Source of the DNA: Planotetraspora phitsanulokensis
Lineage (GTDB): Bacteria; Actinomycetota; Actinomycetes; Streptosporangiales; Streptosporangiaceae
Reading direction: 5' to 3'
Length of the DNA stretch: 45,935 nt
Assembly (NCBI RefSeq): GCF_016863295.1
Contig: NZ_BOOP01000057.1
Location: forward strand, 1-45,935
Numbering within the stretch: position 1 is the stretch's first letter; each line of letters starts with the position of its first letter. The notes beneath the pieces were generated by a model, which saw nothing but the letters and a program-made list of their open reading frames with translations, did no database searches and was not told the DNA's origin. Positions 1 through 7,164 of the stretch are shown piece by piece. A program made the translations under genes and the position numbers.

Positions 1-127
1 TCACGGCCGGGGCGTTTTGATCTCCAGTGACAGCAACGCAGTATGTACTTGAGGACGCCTGAGCAGCGTGACTCTCGGCCAGTCGCCCAGCGAATGCGAT
101 CAACAGCTCAAGATCTGAATCAGGCAT
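1..127 (-). CDS. Possible hypothetical protein, C-terminus beyond window edge
   Basis: An open frame begins at an ATG (125-127, minus strand) and runs 42 codons off the left edge without a stop. The start reads MPDSDLELLIAFAGRLAESH, and no family is recognised. No convincing Shine-Dalgarno precedes the ATG. The frame is less G/C-biased at third positions than its neighbours, so it could be a chance frame. It lies downstream of the DUF4188 gene on the same strand. Confidence 0.25.
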   Translation of the reverse strand, partial: MPDSDLELLIAFAGRLAESHAAQASSSTYCVAVTGDQNAPAV

Positions 128-221
128 AGCGTTGACGTGTGGTTCCAGCGCGAGCGCGTGCTTTGAGACCTGTGGACGTAAGGTTCTGTACTGCCTTGGC
201 TCTGTGTCTTGGCCCGAGCGG

Positions 222-728
222 CTAGGACTCGTAGAGGTCCGTCTCGCTCAGGACCGGGCTGCCGCCCTCGGTGCGTCCCAGGCGAGCCGCGGAACCGAAC
301 ATGGGTCCACGAGCGCGCTGGATCCCGGCGAACCGTCCGAACCCGAGCGGCTTGGGCACGTCGTCGTAGACGGCCTCCATGCCGCCCCTGACCGAGTACG
401 TCTCGTGCCAGAAACCGGTTCCGCCCGAGTCCCGAAGGAAGTCCAGCCACCACTGCCGATGCGGCTCGGACCGGGCAAAGGCGAGCAGCGACGGCAGGTC
501 CCGCCAGTACTGGCGCATCCCCATGTTCATCGGGAAGAACGAGTAGTACACGGGCTCGTGCAGCAGCAGCCCGTCCGGCTTGCCCGCGACCGACTCACTG
601 ATCTTCCGGCCGAAGCTGAAGAAGGTCCGGATCCCGTACAGATGATTCACCCGCATGCCGAGGTAGAGGACCATGAGGTCGGGATAGGCGGATAGATCGA
701 CGGTCTGCCGGTTCACGCGAGTCGGCAT
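222..728 (-). CDS. DUF4188 / monooxygenase-family protein
   Basis: 168 aa. I recognise the DUF4188 (monooxygenase-like, dimeric alpha/beta-barrel) family from the N-terminal 'DLMVLYLGMRVN' stretch, the central 'YYSFFPMNMGMRQYWRD' block, the paired tryptophans (QWWLDF) and the 'GTGFWHETY' segment with conserved Trp-His-Glu. The catalytic role of the family is poorly defined; members often accompany MarR or TetR regulators. The frame extends 39 codons upstream, but the start at 726-728 is chosen because an AGGAG lies about 6 nt before it and family proteins begin near this point. The gene is divergent from the SARP regulator at 1000, so the 271-bp gap between them holds both promoters. The function of this copy is unknown. 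Confidence 0.8.
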   Translation of the reverse strand: MPTRVNRQTVDLSAYPDLMVLYLGMRVNHLYGIRTFFSFGRKISESVAGKPDGLLLHEPVYYSFFPMNMGMRQYWRDLPSLLAFARSEPHRQWWLDFLRDSGGTGFWHETYSVRGGMEAVYDDVPKPLGFGRFAGIQRARGPMFGSAARLGRTEGGSPVLSETDLYES

Positions 729-999
729 CCAACGCTCCTTATGGCTCGGGTTACGCATGGGCTGGTGTGGGAGGCACAGGTCATGTGCCTGCGCGGACGG
801 GTCGTCGCTTTCAAGGAGGTCACGGCAAGCGTGGAAACGCCTCATCGGCGCCCCAGTCTCAACATACGAAGGCGAACTTGACTACTACTGAACGAATATC
901 GAAAGCAGTGAACGGCGACTTCCCTGTCGGCTGGGGCAGACGTGCTCGATCACGCCTTCCCGGCGTTCCACTCGTTCGTTCGGCCCGCCTTGAGGTGGC
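729..999. promoter_or_regulatory. Divergent intergenic region, DUF4188 gene / SARP regulator
   Basis: This gap separates two divergent genes. A relatively A/T-rich patch at about 865-905 (around TTGACT and GAATATCG) is the likeliest promoter zone, but I could not assign a clean -35/-10 pair to either gene. No operator palindrome with arms longer than 6 bp was seen. Confidence 0.35.
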
Positions 1000-3900
1000 G
1001 TGTCTGCCGAACCTTCTACGACCAATCCTGGACCGGTAGACTCGGTGCGCACTGCGGTCCGAAACGGGTTGCAAGCGGACAAATCTGTAATGCCCATCTG
1101 GGAGTCGACAGACGTGACTGGGCCAGGCCATCCCGTTAGGCCCGACGGCGAAGGTCTGTTGGTCGGCGCCGGTTCGCTGCGCCTGCAGATCCTCGGTCCG
1201 TTGCGGCTGTGGCGCGATGGCGTCGAACTGGACGCCGGCCCCCGACAGCAGGCGCAACTGTTGGCCCTGCTCCTGGCGCGCGTGGGCCGTCCGGTCAGCA
1301 CGAGAGAATTGATCGACCTGATCTGGGCCGAGGACGTCCCCGCCAGCGCGCTCAACATCATCCAGAAGTACATCGGGGCATTGCGGCGGGTGCTCGAGCC
1401 CGCGGTCCCCGCCCGGGCAGCCGGTACGTACCTGCACCGCCGCGGCGACGCGTACGTGTTCAGCGCCGGACCCGGCACGCTCGACCTCGTCACGTTCCGG
1501 GAACTCCTCGAAGCCGCCCAGGCCGCCCTCGCCGAGCAGGCTCGCGAAGTGGCGCTCGACCACTACGTCACAGCGCTCGGCCTCTGGCAGGGACCCGCGG
1601 GGGACGGACTTTCCCATGGATCGATCGCGATGCCGGTCTTGGCCGCGCTCGACGACGAGTTCCACGCCGCCTGCGCGGCAGCGGCCGAACTGGCCGTGGC
1701 GTTACATCGACCGGAGCGGGTGATCCCGCCGTTACAGTTGGCCGCGTCGATGGCGCCGTTCCACGAACCCGTACATGCCGGCCTCATCGCCACCCTCGGC
1801 GCCGCTGGACGGCAGGCGGAGGCGCTGTCAGCGTTCCACGCGGTCCGTGACCGCCTCGCCGAGGAGCTCGGCATCGACCCCGGCCCGGCGCTGCAGGCCG
1901 CCCACCTGCGCGTGCTGACGCAGACCTCAAGGCCGCCGGTGATGACAGGTACCGAGAGTGAGGGTGACCGCGCACCAGCGAGGCAGACAGCCGGCCTGGT
2001 CGGCCGGGACGAGGAGCTCGGCGTGCTGCGGCAGGCCATCCAGGCGGCGCTCACCGGCCGCACCGGGCTCGCCATCGTCGAAGGCGAACCGGGCGCGGGC
2101 AAGACGCGCCTGCTCGAAGAGGCCGCGGCCGCCGCGGACCGGCGTGGCGTGCTCGTCGTCTGGGCTTCCAGTTTGGAAGGCGACGGAACACCATCGATGT
2201 GGCCATGGGAGCAGGCGCTCACCGTTGTCCTCGACAGCCTGCCCGCGTCGGCGCGTGAGAAGTGGCGGGCCGGCGAACTCGGTCGTCTCCTCGAATCCGG
2301 AGACGATGACGCCGCGCCGCCGGTTACCGGCAGCCGTGCCCAGTTCCGCCTGTTCGAGCAGGTCGTCACTGTTATCGGTCAGGCCTCGGCGGAACGGCCG
2401 ATGTTGCTCGTCATGGACGATCTTCAATGGATCGATGCCGCCTCGCTCCAGCTGTTCGGCCACGTGGTGGGCCGGCTGCCCACCGGCACCGCGATCATCG
2501 GCGCCCTTCGCGACCGCGCACCGACACCCGGCTCCGACCTTTCGCGGGCACTGGCCGCGGCCAGCCGGCTGCCCAGCCACCGCAGGATCCGGCTCGGCCC
2601 GCTCAGCCTGACCGACGTGGCCGAACTCATCCGCCGCGAGACCGGCCATGAACCCAGCACGGACATCGCCCGCAACATCCACGTTCGCACCGCCGGCAAT
2701 CCGTTCTTCGTCCGCGAACTGTCGCGGCTTCTCAGCGACCGCGGCGCGCTCGGCGACGGTGACGCATCGGCCCGGGCCGGGGTGCCGTCCACCGTGCGAG
2801 ACGTCGTCCGCGATCGGATGGCCGGCCTCGACGACAACGCTCGCGAACTTTTGCAGGTCGCGGCGCTGATCGGCCGCGACGTCGACCTCAGCCTGCTCGC
2901 CCGCGCCGCCGGTGCCGACGTCGCGGACTGTCTCGAACGCCTCGAACCGCTGCGCGCGCTCGGCCTGCTCGAATCGGAGCCGGAGGACCCGTTCTCGTGG
3001 CGCTTCGCGCACGACCTGGTTCGCGAATCGGTCACGGAGACCATGGCGCACGGGCGGGCCATCCGGCTGCACCTGCGGGTCGCGGACGCGCTCGAAGAAA
3101 GCCAAGCGGACGACGAGTCCATCACCGAACGCCTCGCCTTCCACCTGTGGGCCGCCAGGCACCTCGCCGACCCGGTTCGTACCGTAGAGGCGCTGAAGCG
3201 CGCCGGTCGTCGCGCGGCGGCCAAGCTCGCGTTCGCCGCCGCAGATCGGCACCTGGAATCAGCCGCCCAGATCGCGCGGACCGCCGGGCTCCCGGAACTC
3301 GAGCTCTCCGCCCTCTCGCTCCTCGCCATCGCCCCGCGTCGGCAAGCCGGGTTCGGCGGCACGACCTTCGATCTGCTGGAGCGTGCGGAACTTCTGGCCC
3401 GCCAACTCGGCCAGGAGGTAGAGGCCGCGGGCCTCCTCTTCGCTCGCCTGTTCGGGGCCTACACCTTCCTGGAGTGGGACCGCGTTCGTCTGGTCCGCCG
3501 GCTGTACGAACAAGGGGAGGCGTCCTCCGATCCGGTCGTCCGAGTGTACGGCCGGCAAGCCTGGGGCCTGCACCAGTGGGACATCGGCAACATCGGCGAG
3601 GCATACCGGTGTTTCAGCGAGAACAACCCCGCCCTTCTCGACGGGGTCGTCTCCTCGCACAGCGAGACCCCGATCCGGCGTGACGTCTCGGGTGAGTGGC
3701 CCGGCTGGCTGGCCGTCATTACGGCGCTACACGGTGACGTCGAGACGGCGGGGGCCATGATCGACGAGTGGAACGGCCCCGACGACTCGTATGCGGTCGC
3801 GACCTGGGCCTACTACATCACCATCATCGCCTCGATGGCCGGTGACGCGGGCTGGGTGATACGCACGATCGACCGGTGGACGGCCGTGGGCACCGGCCGC

Positions 3901-4317
3901 GCCGCCATCCAGCAGGAGCACTACATCCGGCTGAACTGGTACTGGGCCCGTGCCCTCACCGGCGACGACCCGGCCGGTATCGCGGCGGAGGCCGAACAGC
4001 TCGTGGCCGGGACGCTGGTCGACCCGCCGCGGTGGGGCGTCGCGTACCACCACGGACTGCTCGCCGAGATGTGGTTGGCCGCTGGTAGGCCGGACAAGGC
4101 GGCCATCGCCCTCGACCGAGCGGACCAGGCGCTGGAGGCCTACGGCCAACGCTACGCCGAAGGACTTGTCCTGCTGCTGCGGGCGCGCCTGCTCCACGCC
4201 CGCGGCGAACCCGCCGAAGTCGTACGAGCCGCTGCCGAAAAGGCCCGCGACCAGTCCAACGAACGCGAGTCTCACCTCTTCGCCCGCCGCGCAGAGAGGT
4301 TCCTTGCCGAGCTTTGA
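1000..4317 (+). CDS. SARP/BTAD-AAA ATPase-TPR transcriptional regulator
   Basis: 1105 aa if translated from the GTG at 1000. Domains in order: OmpR-like winged helix of SARP type (about 62-145, starting LRLQILGPLRLW), BTAD helical domain (about 165-305, ending ELGIDPGPALQAAHLRVL), a LAL-type AAA_16 ATPase (from about 330, 'LVGRDEELGVLRQAI') with Walker A GEPGAGKT at 362-369 and Walker B LLVMDDLQWID near 470-480, then a long TPR-like alpha-helical tail. Such proteins are ATP-controlled activators of secondary-metabolism or export genes. Here the ATPase is the AAA_16 type, unlike the NB-ARC type in the two other SARPs of this window. Start is uncertain: GTG 1000 has only a weak GAGGTGG upstream, and ATG 1090 is an alternative; the conserved part begins near residue 60 either way. 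Target genes cannot be read from the sequence. Confidence 0.85.
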   Translation: MSAEPSTTNPGPVDSVRTAVRNGLQADKSVMPIWESTDVTGPGHPVRPDGEGLLVGAGSLRLQILGPLRLWRDGVELDAGPRQQAQLLALLLARVGRPVSTRELIDLIWAEDVPASALNIIQKYIGALRRVLEPAVPARAAGTYLHRRGDAYVFSAGPGTLDLVTFRELLEAAQAALAEQAREVALDHYVTALGLWQGPAGDGLSHGSIAMPVLAALDDEFHAACAAAAELAVALHRPERVIPPLQLAASMAPFHEPVHAGLIATLGAAGRQAEALSAFHAVRDRLAEELGIDPGPALQAAHLRVLTQTSRPPVMTGTESEGDRAPARQTAGLVGRDEELGVLRQAIQAALTGRTGLAIVEGEPGAGKTRLLEEAAAAADRRGVLVVWASSLEGDGTPSMWPWEQALTVVLDSLPASAREKWRAGELGRLLESGDDDAAPPVTGSRAQFRLFEQVVTVIGQASAERPMLLVMDDLQWIDAASLQLFGHVVGRLPTGTAIIGALRDRAPTPGSDLSRALAAASRLPSHRRIRLGPLSLTDVAELIRRETGHEPSTDIARNIHVRTAGNPFFVRELSRLLSDRGALGDGDASARAGVPSTVRDVVRDRMAGLDDNARELLQVAALIGRDVDLSLLARAAGADVADCLERLEPLRALGLLESEPEDPFSWRFAHDLVRESVTETMAHGRAIRLHLRVADALEESQADDESITERLAFHLWAARHLADPVRTVEALKRAGRRAAAKLAFAAADRHLESAAQIARTAGLPELELSALSLLAIAPRRQAGFGGTTFDLLERAELLARQLGQEVEAAGLLFARLFGAYTFLEWDRVRLVRRLYEQGEASSDPVVRVYGRQAWGLHQWDIGNIGEAYRCFSENNPALLDGVVSSHSETPIRRDVSGEWPGWLAVITALHGDVETAGAMIDEWNGPDDSYAVATWAYYITIIASMAGDAGWVIRTIDRWTAVGTGRAAIQQEHYIRLNWYWARALTGDDPAGIAAEAEQLVAGTLVDPPRWGVAYHHGLLAEMWLAAGRPDKAAIALDRADQALEAYGQRYAEGLVLLLRARLLHARGEPAEVVRAAAEKARDQSNERESHLFARRAERFLAEL

Positions 4318-4383
4318 TCGCACTGCTCAGCACGAGCGACACCGTCGCGGGCGCTCGGGCCGCAGGTCTCATGACCGTCTTAC

Positions 4384-4426
4384 GTGGCCTGGCCGCCTTC
4401 GGTGTCAGATCACGACATCAGGCCAC
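4384..4426. terminator. Possible bidirectional terminator between convergent genes
   Basis: Arms GTGGCCTG (4384-4391) and CAGGCCAC (4419-4426) pair perfectly, with an inner TGTC/GACA pair shortening the loop. There is no T-tract. The hairpin sits in the 124-bp gap between the SARP stop and the BASS transporter stop, where a shared terminator is expected. Confidence 0.4.
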
Positions 4427-4441
4427 ACGGGCCGAGAAGGG

Positions 4442-5317
4442 TCACAGGGCGGAGCTCGTTCGAGTTCGACGGCTGATCAACCAGCCGAACCCGGGCGCCG
4501 TGAAGAACATGACAATGCCGTACACCGCGCCCGGGATGGCGATCGCGGCACTGTTCAACAGCGCCGGGCTCAGCGCGATCGTGATGGCGAGCGCGGTGTT
4601 GTGGATGCCGATCTCGAACCCGGCCGCGGTGGCCGCGCCGTGGTCGACCCCGGCCAGGCGCGGCACGCCGTAGCCGATCAGCAGGCTCACGATGTTGAAA
4701 GCCAGCACGGCCAGCCCGACCGAGACGAAATAGTCGACGAGGTTCTCCCGCTCCCCGTACAGCACGGCGGAGATGACCGTGACCAGGACCACGACTGACA
4801 GCACCCGAACGGGGAGGTTGAGCCGCTGCGCCACCCGCGGTGCCAGCGCGCGCACGAGCATCCCGATCGCGACCGGCACGAGCACCATCACGAAGACCTG
4901 CTGCAACTTGTCGACCTGCAGCCCGAGGGTGGCCCCGCCGGGGAGGAAGTACCCGGCCGAGAGGTTCACCACGATCGGCAGGGTGACCACGACCAGCACC
5001 GAGTTGACCGCGGTGAGCGTGACATTCAGCGCGACGTTCCCGCCGAACAGGTGGCTGAACAGGTTGGCCGTGGGGCCACCGGGCGACGCCGCGACCACCA
5101 TCATCCCGACCGCCAGTTCCGGCGGGAGCCGGAACGCCACCACCAGGCCGAAGCAGATCGCCGGCAGCAGCACGACCTGGCAGAGCAACGCAACCACGGC
5201 CGCCTTCGGATACTGGCCCACCCGCCGAAAGTCGTCCAGGGTCAGGCCGAGACCCAGACCGAGCATGACGATGCCGAGAGCGTAAGGCAGACTGGCCAGG
5301 ACCAAGGGGGAATCCAT
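4442..5317 (-). CDS. BASS-family (bile acid:Na+ symporter-like) membrane transporter
   Basis: 291 aa and almost wholly hydrophobic, with about nine or ten predicted transmembrane helices. The family is recognised from 'ASPGGPTANLFSHLFGGNVALNVTLTA' (conserved SPGG and asparagine/threonine crossover motif near 85-112) and the second crossover 'GFEIGIHNTALAITIA' near 240. BASS carriers (10-TM, inverted-repeat fold) move organic anions with Na+. The open frame extends further upstream, but ATG 5315-5317 has AGAAGG 8 nt before it and fits the family N-terminus (MDSPLVLASLPYALGIVMLG). It lies 140 nt downstream of the methyltransferase on the same strand and may be in the same transcript. The substrate cannot be deduced. 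Confidence 0.85.
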   Translation of the reverse strand: MDSPLVLASLPYALGIVMLGLGLGLTLDDFRRVGQYPKAAVVALLCQVVLLPAICFGLVVAFRLPPELAVGMMVVAASPGGPTANLFSHLFGGNVALNVTLTAVNSVLVVVTLPIVVNLSAGYFLPGGATLGLQVDKLQQVFVMVLVPVAIGMLVRALAPRVAQRLNLPVRVLSVVVLVTVISAVLYGERENLVDYFVSVGLAVLAFNIVSLLIGYGVPRLAGVDHGAATAAGFEIGIHNTALAITIALSPALLNSAAIAIPGAVYGIVMFFTAPGFGWLISRRTRTSSAL

Positions 5318-5457
5318 AGCGGACCTTCTTGGGCATGCTGACAAGTTCTGGCATTCCGTGCGCCCCTTCCCTCGCCGTCCGAGCCGCCCCTGCGGGCCCG
5401 GACGTCGTCCGTCGAACGTGAGGCGCACCTGTTCGCGCACCGCACCGACCTGACCGC

Positions 5458-6036
5458 TCAGCGGGTGTTGGGGCGACGGCAGTAGTAGACCAGCGCGGGC
5501 GGGAGGTTGGCCCACACCGTCTGGCTGACCACGACCTCGTCGAAGCGTGACCGCAGGGATCGCAGCAGCGCCCGCGCGGGTGGTGCCCATCGGGCGTGCA
5601 CGTACGCGAAGGTCGTGAACACGCCGTGCGGCGGCAGCGCGGCGGACACCGAGGACAGCACGTCACGCTGCCGGTTCTCGGTGAACGCCGCCCACGGAAG
5701 GCCGCTGACCACGACATCCGCCTCGTTGAGCCCGCGCTGCGTCAGCACCGTGGCAAGGCCGGCCGCGTCCGCGGTCACGACGTCGACCGCCGGATGGAGT
5801 TCGGCCAGCCGCCATGCGAACCGTGGGTTGATCTCGACGGCGATGTGCCGGCCGCGACCCCCGAGGCGCCGCTGGATGGCGCCGGTGAAGGCGCCGGTGC
5901 CCGGACCGAGTTCCACCACGACCGGGGAACCGGTCCGGGGCACCACCGCCGTCGCCGCCATGGCCAGCGTCGGACCACTCGGCGCGACCGCACCGACCGT
6001 CATGGGGGCGCGCACGAACTCGGCGAAGAACGACAC
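5458..6036 (-). CDS. Class I SAM methyltransferase, PmtA-like
   Basis: 192 aa. Motif I is VVELGPGTGAFTG (40-52), preceded by the 'GAVAPSGPTLAMAAT' region typical of rRNA-dimethylase-like phospholipid N-methyltransferases (PmtA group), and motif IV is SGLPW (111-115). In that group the protein methylates phosphatidylethanolamine at the membrane face. rRNA adenine dimethylase is less likely because the canonical N-(I/L)-P-(Y/F) is replaced by GLPW and the RNA-binding C-terminal domain is absent. The start codon is only 3 nt after the stop of the 2TM gene, so the pair is co-transcribed and probably translationally coupled. Substrate assignment is by resemblance only. Confidence 0.75.
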   Translation of the reverse strand: MSFFAEFVRAPMTVGAVAPSGPTLAMAATAVVPRTGSPVVVELGPGTGAFTGAIQRRLGGRGRHIAVEINPRFAWRLAELHPAVDVVTADAAGLATVLTQRGLNEADVVVSGLPWAAFTENRQRDVLSSVSAALPPHGVFTTFAYVHARWAPPARALLRSLRSRFDEVVVSQTVWANLPPALVYYCRRPNTR

Positions 6037-6039
6037 GGC

Positions 6040-6255
6040 TCAGTACTCGATTCTGGATTTGGGCGGCGAGTAGACACCCCAGAAATGGAAGGCCAGCCCG
6101 ATGCCCCAGAAGACGATCGACCACAGGGGCCAGAAAAAGTGGTCCGGGTTGTAGACCCACCACACGATGACCTGAGCCAGATTGCTCAGGACGTAGAAGA
6201 GCAGGTGGAACCGCAGGCCCCAGATCCGGGCGCTTTCGCTTTTCGCCGATTTCAT
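6040..6255 (-). CDS. Small 2TM-domain membrane protein
   Basis: 71 aa. A basic N-terminus (MKSAKSESARIWGLR) is followed by two hydrophobic helices, 'FHLLFYVLSNLAQVIVWWVY' and 'FWPLWSIVFWGIGLAFHFWG', split by a short NPDHF loop. This pattern matches the 2TM-domain family of small integral membrane proteins, which have no defined biochemical activity. It is the first gene of a minus-strand unit with the methyltransferase (3-nt gap) and probably the BASS transporter. The promoter lies in the divergent gap shared with the hydrolase at 6365. Confidence 0.75.
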   Translation of the reverse strand: MKSAKSESARIWGLRFHLLFYVLSNLAQVIVWWVYNPDHFFWPLWSIVFWGIGLAFHFWGVYSPPKSRIEY

Positions 6256-6364
6256 GACCGCACGCTAAATCGGCGTACTGGACGACGATTGAATCGCTCG
6301 TTCAGTGATCGTCAAGTGCCTGGAATCAACATTGATCGCAATTCGAGGTGAAAGGTACAACATC

Positions 6365-7162
6365 ATGACGACGACTCGCCGAGCTGTGCTGGCCGGATCC
6401 GCCGCGGTCGCGACCGGCGCGCTGCTGGGAACGTCCGAGGCGCAGGCGCTTCCCCGGACGGGAGCCAAGCCCAAACCCACGGTGGTCCTCGTGCACGGCG
6501 CGTTCGCCGACGCCTCCGGCTGGAACGGCGTCGCCGCCCAGCTCATCCGCGACGGCTATCAGGTCATCGCGCCCGCGAACCCGCTGCGCAGCGTGGCCAC
6601 CGACTCCGCCTACCTGGCCAGTGTTCTCGCCACCCTCAGCGGCCCGATCGTCGTGGCCGCGCACTCCTACGGCGGGATCGTCGCCACGAACGCCGCGGCC
6701 GGCAACCCGAACGTGAAGGCACTGGTCTACGTGGCCGCGTTCGCCCCCGACGAGGGTGAGTCGCTGCTGGAACTGCAGACGAGGTTCCCGGGCAGCAAGC
6801 TCAGCGAGGCGGCGCTGGACTTCCGGCCCTACGGTGAGGGCCTCGTCGACGGCTACATCAAGAAGGAGTTCTTCCACGACGTCTTCGCCGGTGACGTACC
6901 GAAATCGACCACCGACCTGATGCACGCCGGCCAGCGGCCCGCCGACGCCCGCACCCTTGGGGAGCCCTCCGGAGCCCCGGCGTGGAAGACCATTCCCTCC
7001 TACTACCTCGTCGCCAGGAACGACCAGGTGCTGCCCGCCGAGGCGCAGCGGTTCATGGCGCGGCGGGCCGGGTCGCAGGTGCGCGAGGTCGGTGCCTCGC
7101 ACGTCGCGATGATCTCCCAACCCGCCGTGACCGCCGACCTCATCAAGCACGCGGCCCGCTGA
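6365..7162 (+). CDS. Secreted alpha/beta hydrolase, Tat-type signal
   Basis: 265 aa. The N-terminus MTTTRRAVLAGSAAVATG has twin arginines (5-6), a hydrophobic stretch and an Ala-rich end near 28, suggesting Tat export. The mature part has the oxyanion loop 'VLVHGAFADASGW' (42-53), nucleophile elbow HSYGG (Ser101), and candidate acid and base residues in 'LVARNDQVLP' and 'GASHVAMISQP'. This is the EstC/salicylate-esterase-like branch of the alpha/beta hydrolases, acting on small esters; the substrate is unknown. ATG 6365 is preferred over the longer frame because GAGGTGAAAGG precedes it and it positions the Tat motif. The stop is 2 nt before the ATG of the fusion gene at 7165, so the two are probably one operon. 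Confidence 0.85.
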   Translation: MTTTRRAVLAGSAAVATGALLGTSEAQALPRTGAKPKPTVVLVHGAFADASGWNGVAAQLIRDGYQVIAPANPLRSVATDSAYLASVLATLSGPIVVAAHSYGGIVATNAAAGNPNVKALVYVAAFAPDEGESLLELQTRFPGSKLSEAALDFRPYGEGLVDGYIKKEFFHDVFAGDVPKSTTDLMHAGQRPADARTLGEPSGAPAWKTIPSYYLVARNDQVLPAEAQRFMARRAGSQVREVGASHVAMISQPAVTADLIKHAAR

Positions 7163-7164
7163 TC

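Noticed and set aside
5458-6036. 16S rRNA adenine dimethyltransferase (KsgA/Erm)
   Set aside because: Motif IV is GLPW rather than N-(I/L)-P-(F/Y) and the C-terminal RNA-binding domain is absent; the PmtA-like group fits better.
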